NCBI RefSeq assembly: GCF_010119385.1
Contig: NZ_VFIE01000025.1
Span: 500 to 64,499, forward strand
DNA from: Nesterenkonia haasae
Lineage (GTDB): Bacteria > Actinomycetota > Actinomycetes > Actinomycetales > Micrococcaceae
Direction: 5' to 3'
Length of the DNA stretch: 64,000 nucleotides
In this document: positions 8,159 through 16,192 of the stretch, in pieces
Layout of the letters: each line of letters starts with the position of its first letter
How positions within the stretch are numbered: the stretch's first letter is position 1
Translations under genes and position numbers: made by a program
The notes under the pieces: model-generated
What the model was told of the DNA's origin: nothing
Databases searched by the model: none
What the model saw: only the letters and a program-made list of their open reading frames with translations

Positions 8159-9847
8159 ATGGCCAGTTCGCAGAAAACGTCGAAATGCGCACCGCCCAAT
8201 GCACTGAGCATCGCTCTTGTTTGCGCCTTAAGCTGGTTCGTAGTGGGGTGTGGGAGCGAAGACAGCTACTCACCTGAATCGACGGTTGTGACGATGAAAA
8301 AGACAAGCAGCCTCCCTGACGAGGCGACGCAACCCGTCACTGTGGACCTCAACGCCGGGACTCTCATGGGCTACACCAATCGAGACGTCCACACCTTCCT
8401 CGGCATTGAATATGCAGAAAGCAGCCGATTTCAGCAGGCCCGGCCGGTGCCCGCCTGGGGCGATGTCCGAACCGCTCTGGTCTACGGACCGGCGTGCCCG
8501 GCAGGAGCCAACGACCGGGTTGAGCAGACTCAGTTCGTCAACTTATCCGGCACGAACCTTTCGCAGAACGAAGACTGCCTCTTCGCCAATGTGTGGACGA
8601 CGTCGACGGAACCGGATGCCAAGAAACCCGTCATTCTCTGGATCCATGGCGGTACATACTCAACAGGGGCTGCGAATGAGTTGAGCTTCTATAACGGGCA
8701 TAACCTGGCCACCACAGAAGAAGCTGTCTTTGTTAGCGTCAACCACCGCCTGAATGTCCTGGGCTACTCGGACTTCGCCGAATACGGGGAGGACTACGCA
8801 GACTCAGGCAACCTCGGACAGTTGGACCTGGTAGAGGCGCTTCGCTGGGTCAACAACAACATCGAGAAATTCGGCGGCGATCCTGACAACGTCACACTCG
8901 TTGGACAATCAGGTGGGGGAGGGAAGGTTCTGACACTGCTCGGTATGCCTGAAGCTGAGGGCCTCTTTCACCGGGCCGTCGCCATGAGCCCCGCCACCAT
9001 GTGGCGAAGCCAGCAAGACGCTCAAGAGCAGGCACAAGAGCTCCTGGAGGAACTCGACGTGGCGGAACCGGCAGACGTACAAGAACTCAGTTACCAAGAC
9101 CTCCATGCGGCAGCCCAGACCATCGGAATGGAGCATGCTCCTGTGACGGGAACACAGGCTTTTCCGGAGGAGACTTTCACAGTGGGTGGAGATTTCACCG
9201 AACTAGCCTCAGACATACCTCTTTTGGTGACCACGGTACTGGGAGAGTTCTCCAGCAATCTCGGAGACATGTCCTACGCCGTCCATGATCCAGATGACCC
9301 CATGCAAGACGCATATCAGCCTGGGCTTACTGATCACCGGGTCGATGAGCTTCTCACGCAGAGCTTCGGAGACCATGCAGACGAAGTAGTGGAGGCCTTC
9401 GAGCAAACATACCCCGGGCACCCGAGGGCTCATGTGCTCTGGATGGAGCAGGGGCCATTCTTCGGGCACACCCGCAACGCGGTGCTTGACGCTAAAACAG
9501 GACATGAGCAGGCCCCGGCGTTCGCGGCAGTCTTCGCCCGACCGCTTCCTGTTTTCGGCGGCGTGACACCGCCTCATACAGGCGGGGACGTCCCATTCCT
9601 GCTCCGCAACGACGACGCCATGGAGCATATCGTGGCGGGTGAAGACGCGGAGTTCCGCGAGTACTCCAGGAGCATCTCGGACTCCCTGTTGAGATTCGCT
9701 GCCACCGGAGATCCAAGTTCAGATTCTCTGAGTTGGCCGGCATACACCGAAGAGTCGCAGTCCATGATGGTATTCGACCGCGATATTCGCGTGCAGGACC
9801 ATCACGAAAGTGACCTTTACAGGTTATTCGCCGAGATTGCCGAATAG
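8159..9847 (+). CDS. Type-B carboxylesterase lipoprotein
   Basis: Predicted surface-anchored esterase of 562 residues. The signal peptide ends in lipobox WFVVGC. The alpha/beta-hydrolase core shows the family's NEDCLFANVWTT, the oxyanion stretch LWIHGGTYSTG and the nucleophile motif GQSGGGG (Ser near residue 250; GQSGGG replaces the usual GESAGA). A His in TPPHTGGDVPF near residue 472 fits the triad. Family members hydrolyse carboxylic esters; the substrate is unknown. The start is supported by GAGAGGA eight bases before ATG 8159. It is the first gene of the glycan-related region and one of three preceded by the 21-base-spaced repeats, which suggests it may deacylate the same surface glycan. 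Confidence 0.9.
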   Translation: MASSQKTSKCAPPNALSIALVCALSWFVVGCGSEDSYSPESTVVTMKKTSSLPDEATQPVTVDLNAGTLMGYTNRDVHTFLGIEYAESSRFQQARPVPAWGDVRTALVYGPACPAGANDRVEQTQFVNLSGTNLSQNEDCLFANVWTTSTEPDAKKPVILWIHGGTYSTGAANELSFYNGHNLATTEEAVFVSVNHRLNVLGYSDFAEYGEDYADSGNLGQLDLVEALRWVNNNIEKFGGDPDNVTLVGQSGGGGKVLTLLGMPEAEGLFHRAVAMSPATMWRSQQDAQEQAQELLEELDVAEPADVQELSYQDLHAAAQTIGMEHAPVTGTQAFPEETFTVGGDFTELASDIPLLVTTVLGEFSSNLGDMSYAVHDPDDPMQDAYQPGLTDHRVDELLTQSFGDHADEVVEAFEQTYPGHPRAHVLWMEQGPFFGHTRNAVLDAKTGHEQAPAFAAVFARPLPVFGGVTPPHTGGDVPFLLRNDDAMEHIVAGEDAEFREYSRSISDSLLRFAATGDPSSDSLSWPAYTEESQSMMVFDRDIRVQDHHESDLYRLFAEIAE

Positions 9848-9931
9848 CGCTGCACGACCACTGAATGCAGCCCATAAGAGAAGCTAAAGCCGAGCTAGCG
9901 GTGGTCCAGCTCACTACTTGTGACCCGTGCT

Positions 9932-9964
9932 ACAGGTTATGCGCGAAAAACGACCAATTATGTG
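9932..9964 (+). promoter_or_regulatory. Putative LytTR operator B, two direct repeats 21 bases apart
   Basis: ACAGGTTATGCG at 9932-9943 and ACCAATTATGTG at 9953-9964 match AC-N3-TT-R-TG. A -10-like TACGGT at 9995-10000 lies 42 bases after the start of the second repeat. The flank resembles operator A, with GCGCGAA followed by GACC. It precedes the GH3 lipoprotein gene. Confidence 0.62.
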
Positions 9965-10054
9965 ATCGCCCTCTCATGGCCGTGGTTCGCTTCTTACGGT
10001 GAAGAAGCCGGTTCCGTCTCAGGAGCCGTGCTCACTTCACCGAAGGAGAGGTTG

Positions 10055-12460
10055 ATGAAGATCGCATATTTCGGACGACCAATGAAGTCAGCCACATGCA
10101 TCGCAGCATGTATGGCTTTGGCTCTCGTAGGATGCTCACAAACCGCGGAGGACACCGCAGAAGCGGAAGACGCTAGTGCTTCCGAGAGGGAACCAGCGGA
10201 CTACACCACCAGTGAAGCCACAGACGGCGACACCACTTTCACCGTGGTGGAAAACCCACATGGCGGCGCCAGGCTCACATTCGCCGACGACGGCGAGTTC
10301 GAACTCATCACTGAAGAGGAGGACGGTTCCACCTACGCGTTTAAAGACATGAACGGCAATGGTGAGCTGGACACCTGGGAAGACTGGCGCGAACCCGCAG
10401 AGATCCGTGCCGCTGGCCTCGCTGACCAGCTCACCATTGAGCAGGTTGCCGGGCTCATGCTGTTTTCCAGTCACGAACGCGCCCCGGGTGACGGCCTGAC
10501 GGAAGACCAGGAGACGTACCTCGAGCAGGACCACCTCCGGAACGTCCTGAATGCGGGAGACTCAGATGTCCAAGACAACGTGACATGGGTCAACGAGATG
10601 CAGGCTTTCGTGGAATCTCTAGCATCCGAGGACACCCCGTACGTGCCCGTCAACTTCTCGACCGACCCCAGACATGATTCTGGTTCGGCTTTCCCAGAGA
10701 CCGGCAGCCGTTCCGATTGGCCCTCCAACTTAGGCATGGCGGCGCTCTTCGATGCAGAACGCGTAGAAGAGTTCGGCCGCGTGGCGTCTGAGGAGTACAG
10801 GGCCCTGGGCATATCGAATGCGCTGAGTCCTCAGATTGATCTGGCTACCGAGCCACGCTGGCTCAGAGTCAACGGTACATTCGGCGAGAACGCCGAGCTG
10901 GCCGCCGAACTTGCTGTCGCCTACGTCGACGGATTCCAAAACTCTTATGAAGACGACGAGCCCACCGGCTGGGGGCCGCAATCGGTCTCCACTATGATCA
11001 AGCACTTCCCCGGAGACGGCGCTGGTGAAGGCGGTCGTGAATCTCACCTCAACTCCGGCAAGTACGCCGTGTTCCCGGGCGGCAACTTTGACACCCACCT
11101 CGATGTCTTCCTTGCCGCCCAGCATGCCTCGTCGATGATGATCAACTACTCCATCATGCTCGACGGTGAGGGCGAACCGCTGTTCGAAGATCGCGTTGGC
11201 AGCGCCTACGAAAAAGCCACCATCGACATTCTTCGCAAGGACAATGACTACGACGGCGTGCTCGTCACCGACTGGGGAGTGACCAATTCCTGGTTGGACG
11301 AAGAAGCTCTCTTCGGGATGGCATGGGGTAAAGAAGATCTCACCATCGACGAACGTCACTTTGAAGTTCTTCGAGCCGGTGTGGACATGTTCGGAGGCAA
11401 CAACGAGGTCGGTCCGGTACTGGCCGCTCACGAGATGTGGCAGGAAGCCTACGAGAACGGTGAACTCGAGATCGACGCTGACACTCGCTGGGCCCAGACA
11501 GGTAAGCGCGTCCTCACGATGCTCTTCGAAACGGGGCTCTACGAGAGCCCATACCTGGATCTTGAAGAGTCTGAGGCAAGCGTCGGCAGCGAAGCCAAGA
11601 TCCAAGCCGGCATAGAGGCCCAGCTCGACTCCGTGGTGCTGTTGAAGAACGACGACGTCATCACTGAGTCTGATGCTTCGGACTTCTCCGAGCAGACAGT
11701 GTACATTCCGCAGTCCTTCGACTTCGGTCAGGATGAGGCCTTCGGACCCGGCCAGTACACCGAAGGTCCGACCGTCGATACTGACGTGGCAGAAGAGTAT
11801 TTCGGAACGGTCCTCACTGACGAGGTCGAGCTCAACGGCGATGAAGAAGTGGAGTCCTACGAAGCTCCTGACATCAGCGACGCCGACGCCGTAGTCGTCG
11901 GGATGCGAAGCCCGAACAACGGGACCAACTTCTCAAGCGCAGGATGGGACGAGGAAGAGGACACCTGGTACCCACTCTCGCTTCAATACCGCCCCTACAC
12001 CGCCGACGGTGAGAACGTTCGCCAAGAGTCCATCAGCGGCGATATCGATGACAATGGTGAACGCGAGAACCGCTCCTATTTCGGAGAGACTTCACGCATT
12101 TCCAATGAAGCCGATCTCGACGCCTTCGAGCGTGCAGTTGAAGCAGTCGAAGCCAGCGGAAGGGATATTCCGATCATCGTGGTCCTCGACGCGTCGAACC
12201 CTGTGGTGCCCTCAGAGTTCGAAGAGGATGCTGACGCGATTGTGGCCGGTTTCGGAGTGAGCCACCAAGCACTGCTGGAGGTCGCCCTAGGCATCCACGA
12301 GCCCCAGGGCCGGTTGCCCATCGGGTTCCCCGCATCGATGGACGCACTTGAGCTGCAGCATGAAGATGTCGGTGAAGACCACGAAACCTATGTCGACTCC
12401 GCTGGAAATGACTACGCCTACGGATACGGCCTGGACTGGACGGGAGTCCTAGGGGACTAA
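10055..12460 (+). CDS. Glycoside hydrolase family 3 lipoprotein (beta-glucosidase-like)
   Basis: Surface-anchored GH3 glycosidase of 801 residues. Signal peptide and lipobox ALVGC. Residues 90-115 hold DMNGNGELDTWEDW, a calcium-loop-like stretch seen before the barrel in this GH3 subgroup. The barrel contains TGSRSDWPSNLGMAALFD, LSPQIDLATEPRW, MIKHFPGDG and the nucleophile motif VTDWG with Asp406. The C-terminal GH3 domain follows from about residue 525 and ends in YGYGLDW. The protein is markedly acidic. ATG 10055 follows AAGGAGAGG. The family cleaves beta-linked gluco-, xylo- or related sugars; the substrate is not determinable. Putative operator B lies 91 bases upstream. Confidence 0.93.
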   Translation: MKIAYFGRPMKSATCIAACMALALVGCSQTAEDTAEAEDASASEREPADYTTSEATDGDTTFTVVENPHGGARLTFADDGEFELITEEEDGSTYAFKDMNGNGELDTWEDWREPAEIRAAGLADQLTIEQVAGLMLFSSHERAPGDGLTEDQETYLEQDHLRNVLNAGDSDVQDNVTWVNEMQAFVESLASEDTPYVPVNFSTDPRHDSGSAFPETGSRSDWPSNLGMAALFDAERVEEFGRVASEEYRALGISNALSPQIDLATEPRWLRVNGTFGENAELAAELAVAYVDGFQNSYEDDEPTGWGPQSVSTMIKHFPGDGAGEGGRESHLNSGKYAVFPGGNFDTHLDVFLAAQHASSMMINYSIMLDGEGEPLFEDRVGSAYEKATIDILRKDNDYDGVLVTDWGVTNSWLDEEALFGMAWGKEDLTIDERHFEVLRAGVDMFGGNNEVGPVLAAHEMWQEAYENGELEIDADTRWAQTGKRVLTMLFETGLYESPYLDLEESEASVGSEAKIQAGIEAQLDSVVLLKNDDVITESDASDFSEQTVYIPQSFDFGQDEAFGPGQYTEGPTVDTDVAEEYFGTVLTDEVELNGDEEVESYEAPDISDADAVVVGMRSPNNGTNFSSAGWDEEEDTWYPLSLQYRPYTADGENVRQESISGDIDDNGERENRSYFGETSRISNEADLDAFERAVEAVEASGRDIPIIVVLDASNPVVPSEFEEDADAIVAGFGVSHQALLEVALGIHEPQGRLPIGFPASMDALELQHEDVGEDHETYVDSAGNDYAYGYGLDWTGVLGD

Positions 12461-12526
12461 AGTCAATGCCCGGAAGATCACCCATCGTGTTCTCCGGGAC
12501 AGCACAACGAAAGGTAAATAAGACAC

Positions 12527-12970
12527 ATGAAGAACATGAGACGTGCGTCTCTCTCAGCGGTTGCTACGTGTGCAGTAGCGGCCCTGGCTCTGGTCGCCTG
12601 CGGTGATTCCGATGCCGATCAGGAGCCTGATGACGGAACTGACGAAGCAGCTGTGGAGAGTGCCGATAACGAAAGCGCAGAGCACCCCGAAGTTCACGAG
12701 GACCTCGAGGAAGCCCGGCAGGTCATCCTCGACGGCCTGGATGAGTTCGGCGAAGACCAGTCGGAGTTCCTGCTCGCTGATGACGTCAGCAGTGCCGAAC
12801 AGAAATACGGGATGTGGGTCCTGCCCTACAAACACTCGGACGCCACAGACCGGGTGACGTCCCAGGTTGCTATTGACGGCGGTGACTTCACGATTGAAGC
12901 TGAGGCAGCCGACGACGGCACGACATACGTGATCGACCAGGACGGCAACATCGAGCAGGACGACTCCTAG
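12527..12970 (+). CDS. Small acidic lipoprotein, unknown function
   Basis: 147 residues with a typical lipoprotein signal (basic start, Ala-rich core, lipobox ALVAC) followed by an Asp/Glu-rich linker and a compact C-terminal part of about 90 residues. That part contains a helix (EEARQVILDGLDEFGEDQSE), KYGMWVLPYKHS and a terminal Asp-rich strand pair. I do not recognise the domain. It lies 66 bases after the GH3 lipoprotein gene with an AAAGG upstream, so the two are probably co-transcribed, and a terminator-like hairpin follows. It could be a binding or inhibitory partner of the GH3 enzymes, but that is only inference from position. Confidence 0.75.
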   Translation: MKNMRRASLSAVATCAVAALALVACGDSDADQEPDDGTDEAAVESADNESAEHPEVHEDLEEARQVILDGLDEFGEDQSEFLLADDVSSAEQKYGMWVLPYKHSDATDRVTSQVAIDGGDFTIEAEAADDGTTYVIDQDGNIEQDDS

Positions 12971-12990
12971 CCTTCCTGCCGGTGACAACT

Positions 12991-13037
12991 AAGCGGCCAG
13001 GTCTCCATCTCTTCAGGAGTGGGGCGCCTGGCCGCTT
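12991..13037 (+). terminator. Strong hairpin after the small lipoprotein gene
   Basis: AAGCGGCCAGG (12991-13001) pairs perfectly with CCTGGCCGCTT (13027-13037), an 11-base stem with a 25-base loop. No long T run follows, so termination efficiency is uncertain. It separates the GH3 lipoprotein unit from the next promoter. Confidence 0.65.
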
Positions 13038-13072
13038 CCGTGTGTATCCACTCAACATATGAACTGCGCGCA

Positions 13073-13105
13073 ACTGGTTGTGTATCCGAATCGACAGATT
13101 ATGCA
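13073..13105 (+). promoter_or_regulatory. Putative LytTR operator C, two direct repeats 21 bases apart
   Basis: ACTGGTTGTGTA at 13073-13084 and ACAGATTATGCA at 13094-13105 fit AC-N3-TT-R-TG. The -10-like TAGCGC at 13146-13151 is 52 bases after the second repeat's start, about one helical turn further than in operators A and B, so it lies on the same DNA face. It precedes the five-gene GH3-GtrA-GT2-glf operon. Confidence 0.6.
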
Positions 13106-13210
13106 TTCGGACCATGAGCCGAGCCCAGAATCCGATGCAATGGTGTAGCGCACATCACAGGGGCCTTCGGGTGGCCCTGCGACTCACAGATTGTCTACGA
13201 GGGAGTAGCC

Positions 13211-16189
13211 GTGCAAGAACAGAACTCTGATCCGGGCACGCCGGCAAAGACGCGGAACAAGAAGTCCCGCAAACCGGCATCCAATAGGAAGTTCCTGTGG
13301 ATCTGGACTCCGATCCTGGCGATCACTTTGGTGATCATTATCGGTGCCAACGTGGCATTGAACGTTTTCCATAACTGGGTCGCCTCTCAACTGGGCACCG
13401 GCACATGGGAAGTGACGAACACCGAAGAGGCTGAAGACTGGGATCTCGAGTACAACAAAGCCGCCTATGACTCACTTGAGGACGCTCATGGTGCCGCCTC
13501 AGATCTTGTTGAGCAGATAGCCGCGGATGGCATCACCTTGCTGAAGAACTCCGATGACGCTCTTCCCATCACCGCGGGCAGCGTCACCCTGTTCGGCCGT
13601 ACTTCCGCCGAGCCCGTCTACGGAGGTTCCGGCTCCGGCTCTGTGGATGCCTCCACAGCCGTTGATGTGCGCGGCGGTCTTGAACACGCCGGATTCCAGA
13701 TCAATGAGACGGTCTACGAAGAGCTGACAGAATTCGCTGACGACGCTCCGCGGACCCGCATCGTGATGGACGAGCCTGATCAGTCTGAGTACGCGGTGGG
13801 GGAGATGCCCGCCGGAAACTACTCCGACGAGGCAGTCGACTCCTTCCAGGAGTACAACGACGCCGCCATCGTAGTCTTCGGACGCGGCGGAGGCGAGGGC
13901 GGCGACCTGGCTACCGATATGGAGGGCTGGGACGAGAACTACTTCGAAGGTCAGCACGAACTGATGCTCAACGTTGACGAACAGGACACGCTCGAGCTCG
14001 CCCAGGACAACTTTGACACCGTGGTCGTCATCATCAACTCCTCGAACATTATGGAGCTGGGAGATCTGGAGAACGACGACGACGTCGACGCGATTCTCTG
14101 GACAGGCGCCCCTGGCGAAACCGGGTTCAACGCCCTCGGAGGTATCCTCACCGGTGATATCAGCCCATCAGGACGGACCGTAGACCTGTGGGCCAGCGAT
14201 TTCACCGCCGACCCCAGTTTCGCGAACTTCGGCCGCTGGGAGTACACCAATATCGATGAGTCGAACGCGTCCACTCTGCAGCAGCCCAACCACGCCGCCA
14301 TGGAAAACGGCGCGTTCTTCGTAGAGCTCGAAGAAGGGATTTACAACGGCTATCGATTCTATGAAACAGCAGCCCAGGAGGGTTTCCTCGACTACGAGGA
14401 GACTGTGGTCTACCCGTTCGGCTACGGACTGAGCTACACCACTTTTGAGTGGGACCTAGTGAACGCCACCGAACCTGAGCTCGACGGCATTTTCCAAGCC
14501 GAAGTGGAGGTGACGAACACCGGCGGTGTCCCCGGCAGTGACGTTGTCCAGCTCTACTACACCGCCCCCTACACGCCCGGTGGTGTGGAAAAGGCATACG
14601 TCGAACTAGGTGACTTCGCCAAAACAGGGCTCCTGGAACCCGGCGAATCCGAGACAGTGACTCTAGAGCTGGCTGTTGAAGACATGGCCTCCTACGACTA
14701 CCAGGATGCTGAAGCCTGGGTGCTGGACGAAGGCACCTATGAGTTGAAAATCCAAACAGACTCCCACTCCTTGGCTGAGGGCATTGACCCCATTGACTTC
14801 GACGTCGCAGAGACAGCGGTGTTCGGCCAAGACACCCCACGTGCAGGTGATGAGCAGGCCGCCACCAACAGGTTCGACGAAGTCTCTCAACACTTCTCTG
14901 GCGACCCCGATGGTGAAGGCGCCCACCTGATGAGCCGCGAAGACTTCGGTGCAACATTCCCGACAGCACCAGACGAGGCCGATCAGGAGGCCGCCGACTA
15001 CATCATCGAGGGCTACCAGCACTACGACGCCGAGGCAGCCGCGGAGGCTTCCGAGGCCGAGATGCCCACCACCGGTGCGGACAACGGTTTGACGCTTATT
15101 GACATGCGCGGCCTTGACTATGACGACCCACAGTGGGCCGAGCTGCTGGATCAGTTAGAAGTTGACGACATGACAGACATGCTGCTCAACGGCGCCTACA
15201 ACACTGAGGCGCTGCCATCGATCGCGAAACCGCGGACTGACGACATTGACGGCCCGCACGGGTTCACCTCGTTCATCAACGACGACTTCAAGGGTGCCGC
15301 CTACCCTTCAGCCCCGCTGATCGCCGCGACCTGGAACAAGGACCTCGTCTACCAGATGGGCGAAATGATGGGTGAGGAAGCACTGCAGATGGGTGTCTCC
15401 GGATGGTACGCCCCCGGTGTGAACCTCCACCGCAGCCCGTTCGCCGGACGCAATTTCGAGTACTTCTCTGAGGACCCCACTATTTCCGGAGTTCTGGGAG
15501 CTGAAGTGGTCTCCGGCGCAGCATCCCGCGGTCTGTATGCCTACACCAAGCACTTTGCGATGAATGATCAGGAAAACGGCCGTGTCGACAACGGCATTGC
15601 GACATGGGCTGATGAGCAGACCATGCGCGAGATTTACCTGAAGCCCTTCGAGATGATCGTCAAGGAGGCCTCGGCCCCCATGACCTACATCGCTGACGAC
15701 GACGGCAATCACGCCGAAACAGAGATCGGCTCAACAGCCATGATGAGCTCCTTCAACCGGATCGGAGCCACCTGGGCCGGCGGATACCCGGAACTGCTGG
15801 ATGACGTGCTCCGTGACGAATGGGGTTTCCGCGGCGTCGTGATCACGGACTTCAACCTCTACGGATTCATGTCCCCGGATCAGTCCATCGCCGCAGGCAC
15901 CGACCACCAGCTGGTGTTCGCTCCGATGAAGAGCTTTGAGGACACCGACAGTGCTGAAGCCGTGAGCAACATCAGGAACGCAACCCATAATGTGCTCTAC
16001 ACAGTGGCGAACTCCAACGCCATGAACGGACTGGGCCCCGACGCTGAAGTGAGTTACACGCCCGCCGCTTGGGAGATCATTCGCTGGGTTGTCACCGCTG
16101 TGCTGGGGCTGCTCTGGGTTGTCGGACTCGTATGGGTCATCCGCAGGGTGCGAAACCACCAGACCTCATCCGATAGGGCAGGTGCCTAG
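13211..16189 (+). CDS. Membrane-anchored GH3 glycosidase with swapped domain order
   Basis: 992-residue GH3 protein in which the usual order is reversed. After a basic tail and a membrane helix (about 28-50) comes the GH3 C-terminal-type domain (about 90-400, GITLLKNSDDALPI, GGSGSGSVD, YPFGYGLSYTTFEW), then a fibronectin III-like domain (about 420-520). The (beta/alpha)8 catalytic domain is last (about 665-935, DDIDGPHGF, APGVNLHRSPFAGRNFEYF, YTKHFAMNDQE), with nucleophile Asp880 in VITDFN. A second membrane helix (about 957-979) ends in RRVRNHQ. Basic residues flank both helices on the inner side, so the enzyme should face outside, tethered at both ends. GTG 13211 follows GAGGGAG. Leads an operon of five closely packed genes. 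Confidence 0.92.
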   Translation: MQEQNSDPGTPAKTRNKKSRKPASNRKFLWIWTPILAITLVIIIGANVALNVFHNWVASQLGTGTWEVTNTEEAEDWDLEYNKAAYDSLEDAHGAASDLVEQIAADGITLLKNSDDALPITAGSVTLFGRTSAEPVYGGSGSGSVDASTAVDVRGGLEHAGFQINETVYEELTEFADDAPRTRIVMDEPDQSEYAVGEMPAGNYSDEAVDSFQEYNDAAIVVFGRGGGEGGDLATDMEGWDENYFEGQHELMLNVDEQDTLELAQDNFDTVVVIINSSNIMELGDLENDDDVDAILWTGAPGETGFNALGGILTGDISPSGRTVDLWASDFTADPSFANFGRWEYTNIDESNASTLQQPNHAAMENGAFFVELEEGIYNGYRFYETAAQEGFLDYEETVVYPFGYGLSYTTFEWDLVNATEPELDGIFQAEVEVTNTGGVPGSDVVQLYYTAPYTPGGVEKAYVELGDFAKTGLLEPGESETVTLELAVEDMASYDYQDAEAWVLDEGTYELKIQTDSHSLAEGIDPIDFDVAETAVFGQDTPRAGDEQAATNRFDEVSQHFSGDPDGEGAHLMSREDFGATFPTAPDEADQEAADYIIEGYQHYDAEAAAEASEAEMPTTGADNGLTLIDMRGLDYDDPQWAELLDQLEVDDMTDMLLNGAYNTEALPSIAKPRTDDIDGPHGFTSFINDDFKGAAYPSAPLIAATWNKDLVYQMGEMMGEEALQMGVSGWYAPGVNLHRSPFAGRNFEYFSEDPTISGVLGAEVVSGAASRGLYAYTKHFAMNDQENGRVDNGIATWADEQTMREIYLKPFEMIVKEASAPMTYIADDDGNHAETEIGSTAMMSSFNRIGATWAGGYPELLDDVLRDEWGFRGVVITDFNLYGFMSPDQSIAAGTDHQLVFAPMKSFEDTDSAEAVSNIRNATHNVLYTVANSNAMNGLGPDAEVSYTPAAWEIIRWVVTAVLGLLWVVGLVWVIRRVRNHQTSSDRAGA

Positions 16190-16192
16190 GTT

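Noticed and set aside
10136-10534. Long minus-strand open frames inside the GH3 genes (for example 10136-10534 and 10730-11605)
   Set aside because: They mirror the codon pattern of the plus-strand GH3 genes, have no ribosome-binding sites and no recognisable domains.
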